From G965204755 sp965243415 (GTDB taxonomy: Bacteria > Acidobacteriota > Vicinamibacteria > Marinacidobacterales > Marinacidobacteraceae), in assembly GCA_965243415.1 (NCBI GenBank), contig OZ251549.1:2728001-2792000 (forward strand): a DNA stretch of 64,000 bases. The letters run 5' to 3'. The notes under the pieces were generated by a model. The model had not been told where the DNA came from. It saw only the letters and a list, made by a program, of their open reading frames with translations, and made no database searches. The position numbers were made by a program, and so were the translations under genes. Within the stretch, counting starts at the first letter, position 1, and every line of letters begins with the position of its first letter. Below are positions 1 through 8,180 of the stretch, piece after piece.

Positions 1-1
1 G

Positions 2-271
2 ATCCGGGGGCATGTGTTCTGCTCGTTCCTGGCGCTGGTGCTGCGGCACGAGCTGTTCCGGCGGCTGGGGGCGGCGGGGGTGGAGGCGGAGTGGAACGAT
101 GTGGTCCGGGACCTCGACCACCTGTGCGAAGGGGTGATCGAGAAGGACGGGAAGCGTTTCGTGGCGCGCACGGCGGCGGTGGGGGTCACCACGAAGGTGT
201 TCCACAGCCTGCGGCTGCGGTTGCCCCCGGTGCTGCGCCGGGAAGGCGGTCCGACTCCGAGCGCCGCCTGA
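2..271 (+). CDS. IS1634/IS4-type transposase, C-terminal fragment
   Basis: Only the last ~89 codons are present; the gene enters from the left edge in the frame beginning at base 2. The visible start of the fragment reads IRGHVFCSFLALVLRHEL, which matches my memory of the C-terminal part of IS1634-family DDE transposases (the RGHVFCSFLAL block that follows the last catalytic residue). The C-terminal tail (LPPVLRREGG) is also typical. The protein would cut and rejoin the ends of its insertion sequence. The DDE residues are upstream of the window and cannot be checked, so whether the element is intact is unknown. It converges on the ATPase gene at 339-1346. Confidence 0.75.
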   Translation: MRGHVFCSFLALVLRHELFRRLGAAGVEAEWNDVVRDLDHLCEGVIEKDGKRFVARTAAVGVTTKVFHSLRLRLPPVLRREGGPTPSAA

Positions 272-274
272 GGG

Positions 275-295
275 AACCCCGCCCGCGGCGGGGTT
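275..295. terminator. Hairpin after the transposase stop
   Basis: AACCCCGCC / GGCGGGGTT form a perfect 9-bp stem with a 3-base loop four bases after the transposase stop codon. No T-run follows on the + strand, so it is not a textbook intrinsic terminator. It may act as a weak terminator or protect the element from readthrough. Confidence 0.4.
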
Positions 296-338
296 GTAGT
301 GCCACGCCCGGTCTGCGGGGCTCCTTACCTCTTTTTCG

Positions 339-1346
339 TCAACTACTTGCAATTTCAAACTGTCCAAGATGAGTCTGATCCGCACGCTGTCGCCGCCGGC
401 GAGACCCGGACGCGAGTCTCCCGTATCCAGCGAGGATCGGATCGATTACGCGGCGCACGCGATCGTCGTGCAGCCGGTCGGAGAGGTGCCGAAAATGCGT
501 CGGGCAGCGAAGGATGAGGCGTTCCCTCGCGGCGGCGATGTCGTCGTCGGCAATCGCCCGGGAGCGATCGCGGCCGGATTCGGTCTCGAAGCAGGATTCT
601 TCCGCCAGCGCGTTCACGAGCCATGGCTGTCCTCGGGTCGCCGCCCAGATCTCCGTATGTGCTGATTCGGTGAAGGTCTGGCCGGTCTCTGCAGTGTTCT
701 GCTCCAGGAGTTCCCGGACCTCGGCTTCCGAGAAATCGCCGAGGCGCAGCGTACGATCCGTGATTTCGAACGATCTGCGGACCTCAGGCGAATCGTCCAG
801 TGGATTCCGCAGGCCGCAGAGGACGACGCTCACCCGGGATCGTTGTGTCTTCTCATCGCGAACGGCCTGCAGTTGACTAAGCACCGAGAGCAGCATTTTT
901 CCGCGGAGGGAGTCGATCTCGTCGACCAGGAGGACGAGCGGCGTCGGACACGCGGCAGCCCAGCGGCTCAGTGTCTGTTGCAGAACCCGCGTTGGGCTGG
1001 TTTCGGTGAGAGCGCGGGCCCAGTGTCGCTGCGGGAAGTCGGCATGCTGGGCGATTCGCGCATGCTCCGAGAGTTCACTCAGTACGGTGCGCGTCCCTTC
1101 CTCGAGGCGGTCTCCGGCGACGCGGGCCATCTCGACACTGCAATACACCGCTCGGTAGCGTCGGTGGTTCAACTCGTCCCTGAGCGCGAGCAGAGCGGAG
1201 GTCTTGCCCGACTGCCGGGGCGCGTGGAGGAGGAAGGAATCGGCCTGCTCCATGAGGGGCACGAGTTTCGGCACGCCAGTTCGCCGGAGGGGCGGGATCT
1301 GGTAGTGCTCCGGGCGGACCGGGCCGGAGGTGTTGAAGTGGCGCAC
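339..1346 (-). CDS. AAA-type ATP-binding protein, C-terminally truncated
   Basis: The 335-residue product opens MRHFNTSGPV, as in a widespread family of stand-alone P-loop ATPases of unknown role, often annotated simply as ATP-binding protein. A Walker A motif (HAPRQSGKTS, residues 41-50) and a Walker B motif (LVLLVDEID, 137-145) are intact, and the GQPWLVNALA block of the family is present. The family usually continues for well over 100 residues after the RVRRVIDPILAG block; here the reading frame runs into Arg-rich sequence and stops close to the end of the insertion sequence. I infer the 3' part was lost by IS insertion or associated deletion. The N-terminal ATPase domain could still fold. 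Function is unknown; link to mobile or defence regions is possible but not shown. Confidence 0.7.
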   Translation of the reverse strand: MRHFNTSGPVRPEHYQIPPLRRTGVPKLVPLMEQADSFLLHAPRQSGKTSALLALRDELNHRRYRAVYCSVEMARVAGDRLEEGTRTVLSELSEHARIAQHADFPQRHWARALTETSPTRVLQQTLSRWAAACPTPLVLLVDEIDSLRGKMLLSVLSQLQAVRDEKTQRSRVSVVLCGLRNPLDDSPEVRRSFEITDRTLRLGDFSEAEVRELLEQNTAETGQTFTESAHTEIWAATRGQPWLVNALAEESCFETESGRDRSRAIADDDIAAARERLILRCPTHFRHLSDRLHDDRVRRVIDPILAGYGRLASGSRRRRQRADQTHLGQFEIASS

Positions 1347-1423
1347 CGGGACGGATTCAGTATGCCACGGCGTTTCGCGGCGCCGGCGCCGGGAGCGCCT
1401 CTCCGGGGGAGCGTGTCGCCCGG

Positions 1424-2668
1424 TCAGCGGGAGGCGGCGGGGCCGAGGGTGAAGAGGGCGCCGTCCTGGGTGCCGAAGACGATGCGGTCGCCGCTGAGCG
1501 CCGGGGAACTCATGATCGGCGCTCCGGCGTGGAACTCGCCGCGTTTCTCCCCGGTCTCCAGATCGAGGACATGGATGCGGCCGTCTGCGTTCCCGGCATA
1601 GACCAGACCGGAAGCGACCGCCGGGGAACTGTCGAAGCGGGCGCCGGCGCGGAAGGTCCAGCGGGCCTCCCCGGTCTCCCGGTCGAGGGCGTGCACCATC
1701 TTGTCGCGGCCGGCCACCACGACCAGGTCGCCGGCGAGCGCCGCCGAGGCGTAGAAGGGGAAACTCCGCTCCGGATGCCGGTAGCGCCAGCGGAGGGTCC
1801 CGGTGTCGGCTTCCACCGAGAGGACTTCGTTGTCGAAGGTTCCGTAGAAGAGGACCCCGCCGCCGAGAGCCGGGGAAGCCGCGGTGTAGGCCCCGGAGTC
1901 GAAACGGCCCACTTCCGCGCCGTCGGAGATCCGGATTCCGCGCAGGACCGCGTCGCAGCCGGTGATCCAGACCCGGTCACCCTGGCGGGCCGGGGTCCCG
2001 TGGACCGGCCCCTCGGTGGCGACCGACCATCTCTCGGCTCCGGTCTCCCGGTCGAGGGCGTAGAAGCGCTCGTCGTAACTGCCGATGAGCACCAGGTCCC
2101 CGACGACGACCGGGGAAGCCTTGATCTCGGCGCCGGTGGCGAAGGTCCAGCGGGGCGTCCCGGTGTCGGCGTCCAGGGCGTGGAGGACGCCCAGCAGGTC
2201 GCCGACGAACACCAGGCCCCCGGCGACCGCGGGCGAGGACTCGCCGAAGCGGTCGTCCTCGAAATCCGAAGGCGTTCCCCCCGGTTCCTGCCGCTCCGGT
2301 GCGTCGGGCGACGCCCCCGGCCGGTAGCGCCACTCCTCGGCTCCGTCCTCGAGGGCCAGCTTCACGAGCACCCCGGGGAGGGCGGTGGCGTACACGAAGC
2401 CGCCAGAGACCGCCGGGGAGCCCTCGACGGAGAAGCCCAGCGGAACCGTCCAGCGGACCTCGAGGGACGCGCCCGGGCCCTCGGGAGCGGCGCCGGTGAG
2501 GGCCGGGTCGCGGCGGAACTGGGGCCAGTCGCGCGCGTCCGGTTCGTCCGCTCCGGCGGCGGCCGCTCCGGCGCCGACCGGAAAGAGAAATCCGCCGGCG
2601 AGCGCTGCCGCGAAGAGGCGGGATCGTCGGGACTCGGGGCGCCGCCCGGCTCTGTCTTTCGGGTTCAT
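1424..2668 (-). CDS. PQQ-like beta-propeller protein (propeller 1)
   Basis: A 414-residue exported protein: a basic N-terminus and hydrophobic stretch (residues ~18-38, LFAAALAGGFLFPVGAG) form a Sec-type signal peptide, followed by the WPQFRRDPALTG opening typical of this propeller family. At least seven blades repeat the pattern 'SP.V..G.V...... YALD..TG...W'. The family resembles BamB and quinoprotein dehydrogenase propellers but has no catalytic domain that I can identify; PQQ binding is unproven. The ATG at 2668 was chosen because it directly precedes the signal peptide and overlaps the stop of the alcohol dehydrogenase gene by four bases (ATGA). It is the last gene of a coupled leftward run from 7932. 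Probably periplasmic. Confidence 0.85.
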   Translation of the reverse strand: MNPKDRAGRRPESRRSRLFAAALAGGFLFPVGAGAAAAGADEPDARDWPQFRRDPALTGAAPEGPGASLEVRWTVPLGFSVEGSPAVSGGFVYATALPGVLVKLALEDGAEEWRYRPGASPDAPERQEPGGTPSDFEDDRFGESSPAVAGGLVFVGDLLGVLHALDADTGTPRWTFATGAEIKASPVVVGDLVLIGSYDERFYALDRETGAERWSVATEGPVHGTPARQGDRVWITGCDAVLRGIRISDGAEVGRFDSGAYTAASPALGGGVLFYGTFDNEVLSVEADTGTLRWRYRHPERSFPFYASAALAGDLVVVAGRDKMVHALDRETGEARWTFRAGARFDSSPAVASGLVYAGNADGRIHVLDLETGEKRGEFHAGAPIMSSPALSGDRIVFGTQDGALFTLGPAASR

Positions 2669-3939
2669 CGGAGTTCCCGGTAGAGGGAGAGCGCCGCCCC
2701 GGCGTCGAAGGGCCGGGGATTGAACTTGCCGGTCCACTCCTCGGTGGCCTCGGCGGCGAGGTCGGGGAGATCGGCCTCCGGCGGCGTCCCGTTCCGGGCG
2801 CCGGGGGAGGGGGCGGAGTCGGCGGGCGGGGAATCCCCGGAGAGCGCGGCGGCCGCGGCCCAGTCCCGCAGTCGGGCGGCCAGGGTGTCCCCCGGGGAGT
2901 CCCCGGGTTCGATCCCCGCGGCGCGGAGGAGGGCGGCGTACTCGGACGAAACCGCCTCCCACCGCCCGTTCCACCGGGCTACCGGCGGCAGGGTGCGGGC
3001 GAGGGCGCGTCCGTGGCTCACGCCGTACCTCCGGGTCAGCGGGTTCGCCAGCGCGTGGGCCGCGCCCAGCATGGAGCGCTCGATGGCGGCGCCGGCGCAG
3101 AACGCTCCCCGCTGCATCCGTTCCCGGTCGGCCAGGTCGGCGGAACCGGTGACCACCCGCTCGAAGGATCCCGCGAGCAGCGAGAAGGCCCGGCGGCTGA
3201 GGGCGCGGGAGGCGTCGTCGGCCCGCGTGGTCACCGCGGTCTCGACAGCGTGCGCCAGCGCGTCGTAGCCGGCGGCGGCGGCGACCTCGGGAGGAGCGGA
3301 GCCGAGGAGGGTCGGGTCGTGGACCACGGCGCGGAACATCGCCGAGGGCGCGCCGCAGGCCATCTTCCGGTGGTCGCGGTCGCGGGAGATCAGCGCGTAG
3401 GACTGCGCCTCGCTGCCGGTTCCGGCGGTGGTGGGGACGCCGAGCAGGGGCGGCAGCGGGTGCGGGGCGCGGTCGTAGCCCCGGTAGTCCTCCATGACCC
3501 CGCCGCCGGCGCGGAGGAAACCGACGGCCTTCGCCATGTCCAGTGAACTGCCGCCGCCGAGGCCGATCAGGGAGTCGGCGCCGTGGCGCGCCGCCGCTTC
3601 GGCGCCGGCGGCGGCCTCGGTCTCCGTCGGGTTCTCGCCGAAGTCGGTGAAGGCCGCCGCTTCGAGACCGGCCTCGGCGAGCGGGCCGAGCGCCCGGGCG
3701 AGGATTCCGGCCTCGGCGATTCCGCGGTCCGCGGTGACCAGCGGCCGGCGGAATCCGAGGGCCGCGGCCAGGGCGCCGACGGTTCCGAGGGAGCCCCGGC
3801 CGGAGCGGACGGTCGGACCCGGGCCCTCCCGCAGTCGCCAGGTGTCCGGCAGCGGTCCCCGCCGGACCCCGGCGAAGGGAGATTCCGGGGCAGCGGCGCC
3901 CGCGGGGGGAGAGGTCGGGGACTCGGCCGGGGGCCTCAC
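2665..3939 (-). CDS. Iron-containing alcohol dehydrogenase family protein
   Basis: A 424-residue member of the iron-dependent (type III) alcohol dehydrogenase family, which reduces or oxidises alcohols/aldehydes with NAD(P). The nucleotide-binding GGGSSLDMAK (128-137) and PTTAGTGSE (169-177) motifs are present. Metal ligands expected from the FucO/AdhB fold are all there: Asp226 and His230 (GYDALAHAVE), His295 (GAAHALANPL) and His309 (GVSHGRA). The first ~40 residues are Pro/Ala/Ser-rich and add length over the usual ~385. The GTG start at 3939 is the only plausible one. No signal peptide, so cytoplasmic, yet it is translationally coupled to the exported propeller downstream and follows two others 40 bases upstream. 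Substrate unknown. Confidence 0.88.
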   Translation of the reverse strand: MRPPAESPTSPPAGAAAPESPFAGVRRGPLPDTWRLREGPGPTVRSGRGSLGTVGALAAALGFRRPLVTADRGIAEAGILARALGPLAEAGLEAAAFTDFGENPTETEAAAGAEAAARHGADSLIGLGGGSSLDMAKAVGFLRAGGGVMEDYRGYDRAPHPLPPLLGVPTTAGTGSEAQSYALISRDRDHRKMACGAPSAMFRAVVHDPTLLGSAPPEVAAAAGYDALAHAVETAVTTRADDASRALSRRAFSLLAGSFERVVTGSADLADRERMQRGAFCAGAAIERSMLGAAHALANPLTRRYGVSHGRALARTLPPVARWNGRWEAVSSEYAALLRAAGIEPGDSPGDTLAARLRDWAAAAALSGDSPPADSAPSPGARNGTPPEADLPDLAAEATEEWTGKFNPRPFDAGAALSLYRELR

Positions 3940-3979
3940 CTCGGGGTCGGGCCGGGGGCCGGTCGGGTCCCGGTGGGGG

Positions 3980-5503
3980 TCAGCGCCGACCGACTCCGGA
4001 CGCGCCGGCCGTGTCCGCCTGTTCCTCGTCGTGGAGGGCGAAGAGCCGGTTCCGGCTGGCGATGTAGAGGACGCCGTTCGCCGGGACGGCGCTCGAATAC
4101 ACCGAACTGCCCATGTTCATCTCGGCGATCGGCTCCTCCACGGGGCCCGGTCGTAGCACGACCACATCGCCGTCCTCGTCCCCCAGGTACAACTTGCCGT
4201 CGGCGACCAGCGGCGATCCCCAGACCGCGGCGAAGGTGTCGTGGACCCAGAGCGGTTCCCCGGTTTCCGCATCGAGTGCGTGGAGGAAGCCGGAGAAGTC
4301 GGGGAGGTAGAGGATGCCGTCGGCCACCGCCGCGGTGGAGATGGAGCGGCGGATGGCGTCGTAGTGCCAGAGGCGGCCGGATTCGGTGAGGTCGCCGCGC
4401 CCGGTTCCGTCTATGGCGTAGAGGTGGCCGACTCCTTCGCCGTGTTCCGGGTCCTGTCCGTTGGCGATGAACACCCGGCCGCCGGCGATCACCGGCGTGG
4501 AGATGAGGCTGTTGCGAGTGCGCGGCCACACCGAGTCCTTCGGGTTCGTGTCGAACGACCAGAGGGTCTCGCCGGTGGCGGCGGCGTAGCCCCGGACCCA
4601 ACCGTCCCCTTCGCCGATGACCACCTGCGTCACGCCGCCGATCTCGCCGACGCCGGCGGAGGACCACTGGCCGTGGAGGATGTTCTCCCCGACATGGTTC
4701 TGTTCCCAGACCAGTTCGCCGGTCCGCTTGTCCACGGCGATGGTCGCCGGGGCGAGCGGCGAGGGGATGTTGGCGTGGGTCTCGTCGTGCCCGTTCGAGG
4801 TGCTGACGAAGAGGAGGTCGCCGTAACTCACCGGGCTGGCGTTCGACATGTTGTGGGGAAAGGCGCCCAGTTCCTCCATCATGTCGAACCGCCAGAGGAT
4901 GTCGCCGTCCGTCGGGGACCGGTAGGTCTCGTCGGTGAAGGGCCCGTCGTTGCCGTCGGCGAGGCCGCCGGCGTCGAGCGCGATCACTTCGCCCCGGTTC
5001 GTCACATAGTAGATCCGGTCACCCTCGACGAGGGGTGAAGAGCAGATTCCCTGGTACGGCCAGTCGTTGACCCGGCCGGACGCCAACTTGTCGGAGACCA
5101 TCTGCCAGACCAGTTCCCCGGTCCCGGCGTCGAAGGCGAGCAGGACGCCCTTGTCGCCGACGATCTCCTCGTCGTAGAGCGCCTCGTTGTTCGTGCCGAC
5201 ATAGACCCGGCCGCCGGCGACGATCGGGTTGCCGTAGGTCTGCGAGCCGAGCGCCGCCGCCCACTTCACATTGCGGCCGCTCCCCACATCCCACTCGGAG
5301 GGCAGGGGGGCCGGGCTGTCCGAGACCATGTTCCGGTCGGGGGAGCCGCCCCACATGGGCCAGTCCTGGGCGGCGGCCGGCGCGGCGAGCAGCAGGACGC
5401 CGAGCGCGACGGGGGCCGGCGCCGGCCGGCGGGCGCGGAGGCGGGCCTCGGGGGAGATTCCGGTGGCGCGGCCGCGGCCGCGAGGGGTGCCTCGGAGGTT
5501 CAC
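3980..5503 (-). CDS. PQQ-like beta-propeller protein (propeller 2)
   Basis: A 507-residue exported propeller. A signal peptide ends near APAAAQDWPMWGG (PAPVALGVLLLAAPAAAQ). The DWPMWGGSPDRNMVSD opening and the block GSQTYGNPIVAGGRVYVGTNN are characteristic of proteins annotated as quinoprotein alcohol dehydrogenase-like or PQQ-binding-like in Planctomycetota and similar phyla. Eight or so blades with 'AxDxxTGExxW' closing strands can be followed to the C-terminus. No haem-binding CXXCH and no separate catalytic domain are seen, so enzyme activity is doubtful. The GTG at 5503 overlaps the stop of the upstream propeller gene (GTGA), which fixes the start; longer versions in the same frame run antisense to that gene. 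Confidence 0.87.
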   Translation of the reverse strand: MNLRGTPRGRGRATGISPEARLRARRPAPAPVALGVLLLAAPAAAQDWPMWGGSPDRNMVSDSPAPLPSEWDVGSGRNVKWAAALGSQTYGNPIVAGGRVYVGTNNEALYDEEIVGDKGVLLAFDAGTGELVWQMVSDKLASGRVNDWPYQGICSSPLVEGDRIYYVTNRGEVIALDAGGLADGNDGPFTDETYRSPTDGDILWRFDMMEELGAFPHNMSNASPVSYGDLLFVSTSNGHDETHANIPSPLAPATIAVDKRTGELVWEQNHVGENILHGQWSSAGVGEIGGVTQVVIGEGDGWVRGYAAATGETLWSFDTNPKDSVWPRTRNSLISTPVIAGGRVFIANGQDPEHGEGVGHLYAIDGTGRGDLTESGRLWHYDAIRRSISTAAVADGILYLPDFSGFLHALDAETGEPLWVHDTFAAVWGSPLVADGKLYLGDEDGDVVVLRPGPVEEPIAEMNMGSSVYSSAVPANGVLYIASRNRLFALHDEEQADTAGASGVGRR

Positions 5504-7932
5504 TGTGGGGCGGTTCCTTTCCCGTCGTCGGCGCCGCCGGGCTCGACGCGGATGTCGTCGAAGAAGATCTCGGCGGTCACCGCGTCGGCGAAGATGCCGG
5601 GCGTCCCCTTCTCGTGGGGGAGGGCTTCGCGCCACTCGACGGTCCAGTCTTCGGGCTCCTCCTCGCCGCGGGGCCAGACCCGGCCCTGGGCGACGATGCC
5701 CTCCCCGTCCTCGACGACCCGGAACTTCATCGAGTACCAGGTGTCCGCTTCCCAGGCGAACGGGATTCCCATGATCCGGCCCTCCGTCGGGGTCCAGGAA
5801 TGGATCTCCAGACGCTGGTGGGTTCCCTTGAGGACCAGTTGGTATCTCTGGGCCACGAGCCCGGCGTTGCCCAGTTGGCGGCGGCGCGTCCGGGCCAGGA
5901 CATCGGCCGAAACCGTGTAGCCGGAGAGCGAGGGCTGGCCCATGTACACCCGGGCCCGGCGGAGGAAGGGGTTGTCGGCGCGTTTCACCAGGACCCGCGC
6001 CCCCTCTTCTCCGTCCTCGCCCGCTTCGAGGGTGCGCACTTCGTACTTGCCGGCGGCGTTCATCCATTCCGGCGGCAGGGCGGAGTCCTCGGCGTCGAAG
6101 TCCCATCGCCAGGGCAGGGGCGGGACCACGCGGAAGCGCGCTGCGGCGGTGGTCTCGCCGACGCTGACGGAGACCGCGCCGGCCCCGGCGGGCGCGTCCG
6201 GGCGGACTCGGAGGACGCCCCCTTCGACTTCGGCGGCGAGACCGGCGACCGACCAGCGCAATTCGTCGTCGCCCGGAGGCGGCGCCGGGTTGCCGAGGGC
6301 GTCGAAGGCGCGGACGGTCAGGGCGATCTCGTCCCCCGGGGAGAGGATCTCCTCCGTGGGGGAGAGGAGCAGCCGGGTGGCGGCTCCGGGCGGGGTCCCG
6401 GTACTCCCCGCGGCAGACGCCGCCGGCGGCGCGGGGCGGCGTTCCCCGATCGCGTAGAGATGGGAGTTCGACACCAGATAGACGACGCCGTCGCTGACCG
6501 CGGCGGAAGCGAAGATCTCCTCCGGGGTGTCCGTCGAGCCGAGGAGATCCCGGTCGAGGATCTCGACGCCGTCTTCCTCCGGGCGGAGGATGAAGAAACT
6601 CCCGTTCACCGTGCCCACATAGAGTTTGCCGTCGGCGAGCACCGGGGAGGCGCGCTGGATGGTGCCCAGGTTCTCGCTCCACCGGGTTTCGCCGTCGGAC
6701 GCCCGGAACGCGGCCAGGTTGGCGCTGTTGTCCACCCAGAAGACGGTCTCCCCGTCCGTGACGCCGGAGGAGTAGCCGCCGAGGAAGCCCGGCGCGCGCC
6801 AGCGGGCGGCCTCCGGCGCGATCTCCCCGGAGGAAGCGGCGTCGAGACCGGCGACGAGCCCCATGACCGAGGAATCCACGTTCTCCTCGCCGTGGCTCAC
6901 GACGGCGAGGTCCCCGACGAGGAGGGCGCCGCTGTTGACGCCGCGTTTGCTCATGGGAAACCGCCAGACCGAGGCGCCGGTGCCCGGCTGCAGGGCGTGG
7001 AATGAGCCGTCCCCGCCGCCGACCAGGAACAGCCGCTGCCCGGCGACGGTCCGCACCAGCGGGGGCGAGTAACTGGTGTCGAAGGGGCGTTCGCCGGGAT
7101 CGCCCAGCCAGCGGAGGCGGCCGGTCCGCTTGTCGAAGGCGAAGAATCGCTGCCGGCCCCGGGCGTGTTCCCCCCAGAGTGAACTGACCCCGCTCAGGAC
7201 GACCAGGTCGTCCACGAGGAGCGGCGACGGCGTCCGGCCGCCGTAGGTGGCCACATAGCCCAACTCCTCCGAGAGCGACCGCTCCCAGCGGATCGAGCCG
7301 TCTTCGGCGTCGAGGGCGAGGAGTTCGCCGCCGACGGTGAAGAAGAACACGCTGCCGGTCTCGGCGTCGGCGGCCGGCGAGGCCCAGCCGACCCGGTGCG
7401 AAGGGCTGTCGGCGTGGAAGAGGTTGCGGCGGACTTCCCAGTGGAGGGCGCCGGTTGCGGCGTCGAGGGCGCTGAGGCGCTCCTGCCGGGTCTCCTGTTC
7501 GCCGGAGCCGGTCTGGACGAAGAGGCGGTCGCCGAGAACCACCGGGGTGGAACGCCCGCCGTACGGCGCCCGGAACAGCAGGTTCTCCCCGTCCGGCGAC
7601 CAGGACTCCGGCAGACCGGTCTCCGGCGAGGTTCCGTCGTCCGCCGGACCGCGGATGGAGGGCCAGTCGGAAGCAGCGGCGAGTCCCCCGGCGATCAGGA
7701 GGGCGATCGGGAGGGCGATCGGGAGGGAGATCGGGAACGCCACCGGCCGCCGCGCGGGCCGGGGGGCGGAACGCGGGGACGCCCGGAACCGGGTCGCTGC
7801 GCCCGGCCCGGGGGGAGGACGACTCACCGGCGCTGCCGGAACGCCGAAAGACCCTCGCCGGCCGGAAAACCGGGGCAGCGAGAGCCGGGTGGCGGGGGTC
7901 GAACGAGGAAGGGTCGGGATTTCCGGAGACAT
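5500..7932 (-). CDS. PQQ-like propeller with C-terminal jelly-roll-like domain (propeller 3)
   Basis: An 810-residue protein. After a long basic N-terminus, a hydrophobic signal segment (VAFPISLPIALPIALLIAGG) leads to SDWPSIRGPADDGTSPETGLP, the standard propeller opening. Blades occupy roughly residues 95-520. A linker and Ig-like segment (LSPTEEILSPGDEIALTVRAFDALG) follow, then a ~210-residue C-terminal domain (WRWDFDAEDSALPPEWMNAAG onward) that looks like a laminin-G/DUF1080-type beta-sandwich, a fold often binding glycans. The start at 7932 is the best ATG, but the N-terminus before the signal core is long (~65 residues) so the true start could lie further downstream. It heads the leftward operon-like run 7932-1424. 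Exported; ligand unknown. Confidence 0.82.
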   Translation of the reverse strand: MSPEIPTLPRSTPATRLSLPRFSGRRGSFGVPAAPVSRPPPGPGAATRFRASPRSAPRPARRPVAFPISLPIALPIALLIAGGLAAASDWPSIRGPADDGTSPETGLPESWSPDGENLLFRAPYGGRSTPVVLGDRLFVQTGSGEQETRQERLSALDAATGALHWEVRRNLFHADSPSHRVGWASPAADAETGSVFFFTVGGELLALDAEDGSIRWERSLSEELGYVATYGGRTPSPLLVDDLVVLSGVSSLWGEHARGRQRFFAFDKRTGRLRWLGDPGERPFDTSYSPPLVRTVAGQRLFLVGGGDGSFHALQPGTGASVWRFPMSKRGVNSGALLVGDLAVVSHGEENVDSSVMGLVAGLDAASSGEIAPEAARWRAPGFLGGYSSGVTDGETVFWVDNSANLAAFRASDGETRWSENLGTIQRASPVLADGKLYVGTVNGSFFILRPEEDGVEILDRDLLGSTDTPEEIFASAAVSDGVVYLVSNSHLYAIGERRPAPPAASAAGSTGTPPGAATRLLLSPTEEILSPGDEIALTVRAFDALGNPAPPPGDDELRWSVAGLAAEVEGGVLRVRPDAPAGAGAVSVSVGETTAAARFRVVPPLPWRWDFDAEDSALPPEWMNAAGKYEVRTLEAGEDGEEGARVLVKRADNPFLRRARVYMGQPSLSGYTVSADVLARTRRRQLGNAGLVAQRYQLVLKGTHQRLEIHSWTPTEGRIMGIPFAWEADTWYSMKFRVVEDGEGIVAQGRVWPRGEEEPEDWTVEWREALPHEKGTPGIFADAVTAEIFFDDIRVEPGGADDGKGTAPQ
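7691..7738. repeat. Four 12-bp tandem units in the signal peptide of propeller 3
   Basis: Units GCGATC(A/G)GGAGG repeat at 7691, 7703, 7715 with a degenerate fourth at 7727. On the coding strand they encode a Pro-Ile-(Ala/Ser)-Leu tetrapeptide array, i.e. the hydrophobic core of the signal peptide. Changes in copy number would lengthen or shorten that core without breaking the frame. Confidence 0.85.
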
Positions 7933-8180
7933 GCGGCGCCGCCGGAGGAGGCCCCCCGACGGGGCGGGGATTCTACGCCCGCAGCACTTCCTGCGGCGTC
8001 GGGGGAAGCGGTCCCGGCGCGGGAGCGGTCGGAGGACGACCGGCGCAGCCCCGGCCACCGGGCGACGGGGCACAATACGCAGCACCCCGACCCCGCGTCC
8101 GCCGCGGTCCGGGAGTCCGGGTCCGGATTCTCCTCCGCGGGCCCCTCCCTTCGCCGGCCACCGCCGGGCGCCTCGTCCCC

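Larger units (their letters stand above)
1..370. mobile_element. Right end of an IS1634-type insertion sequence (partial)
   Basis: The stretch holds the 3' end of a transposase gene, a 9-bp hairpin and a short less GC-rich tail (about 325-370) unlike the surrounding coding DNA. The other end lies outside the window, so terminal inverted repeats and the target-site duplication cannot be matched. The right boundary is inferred from where similarity of the neighbouring ATPase gene to its family stops, somewhere between about 340 and 430. The boundary is therefore approximate. Confidence 0.5.

Noticed and set aside
368..440. tRNA-like or integron attC-like sequence next to the IS end
   Set aside because: No cloverleaf or paired core sites could be drawn; the segment is better explained as the IS junction with the ATPase gene.
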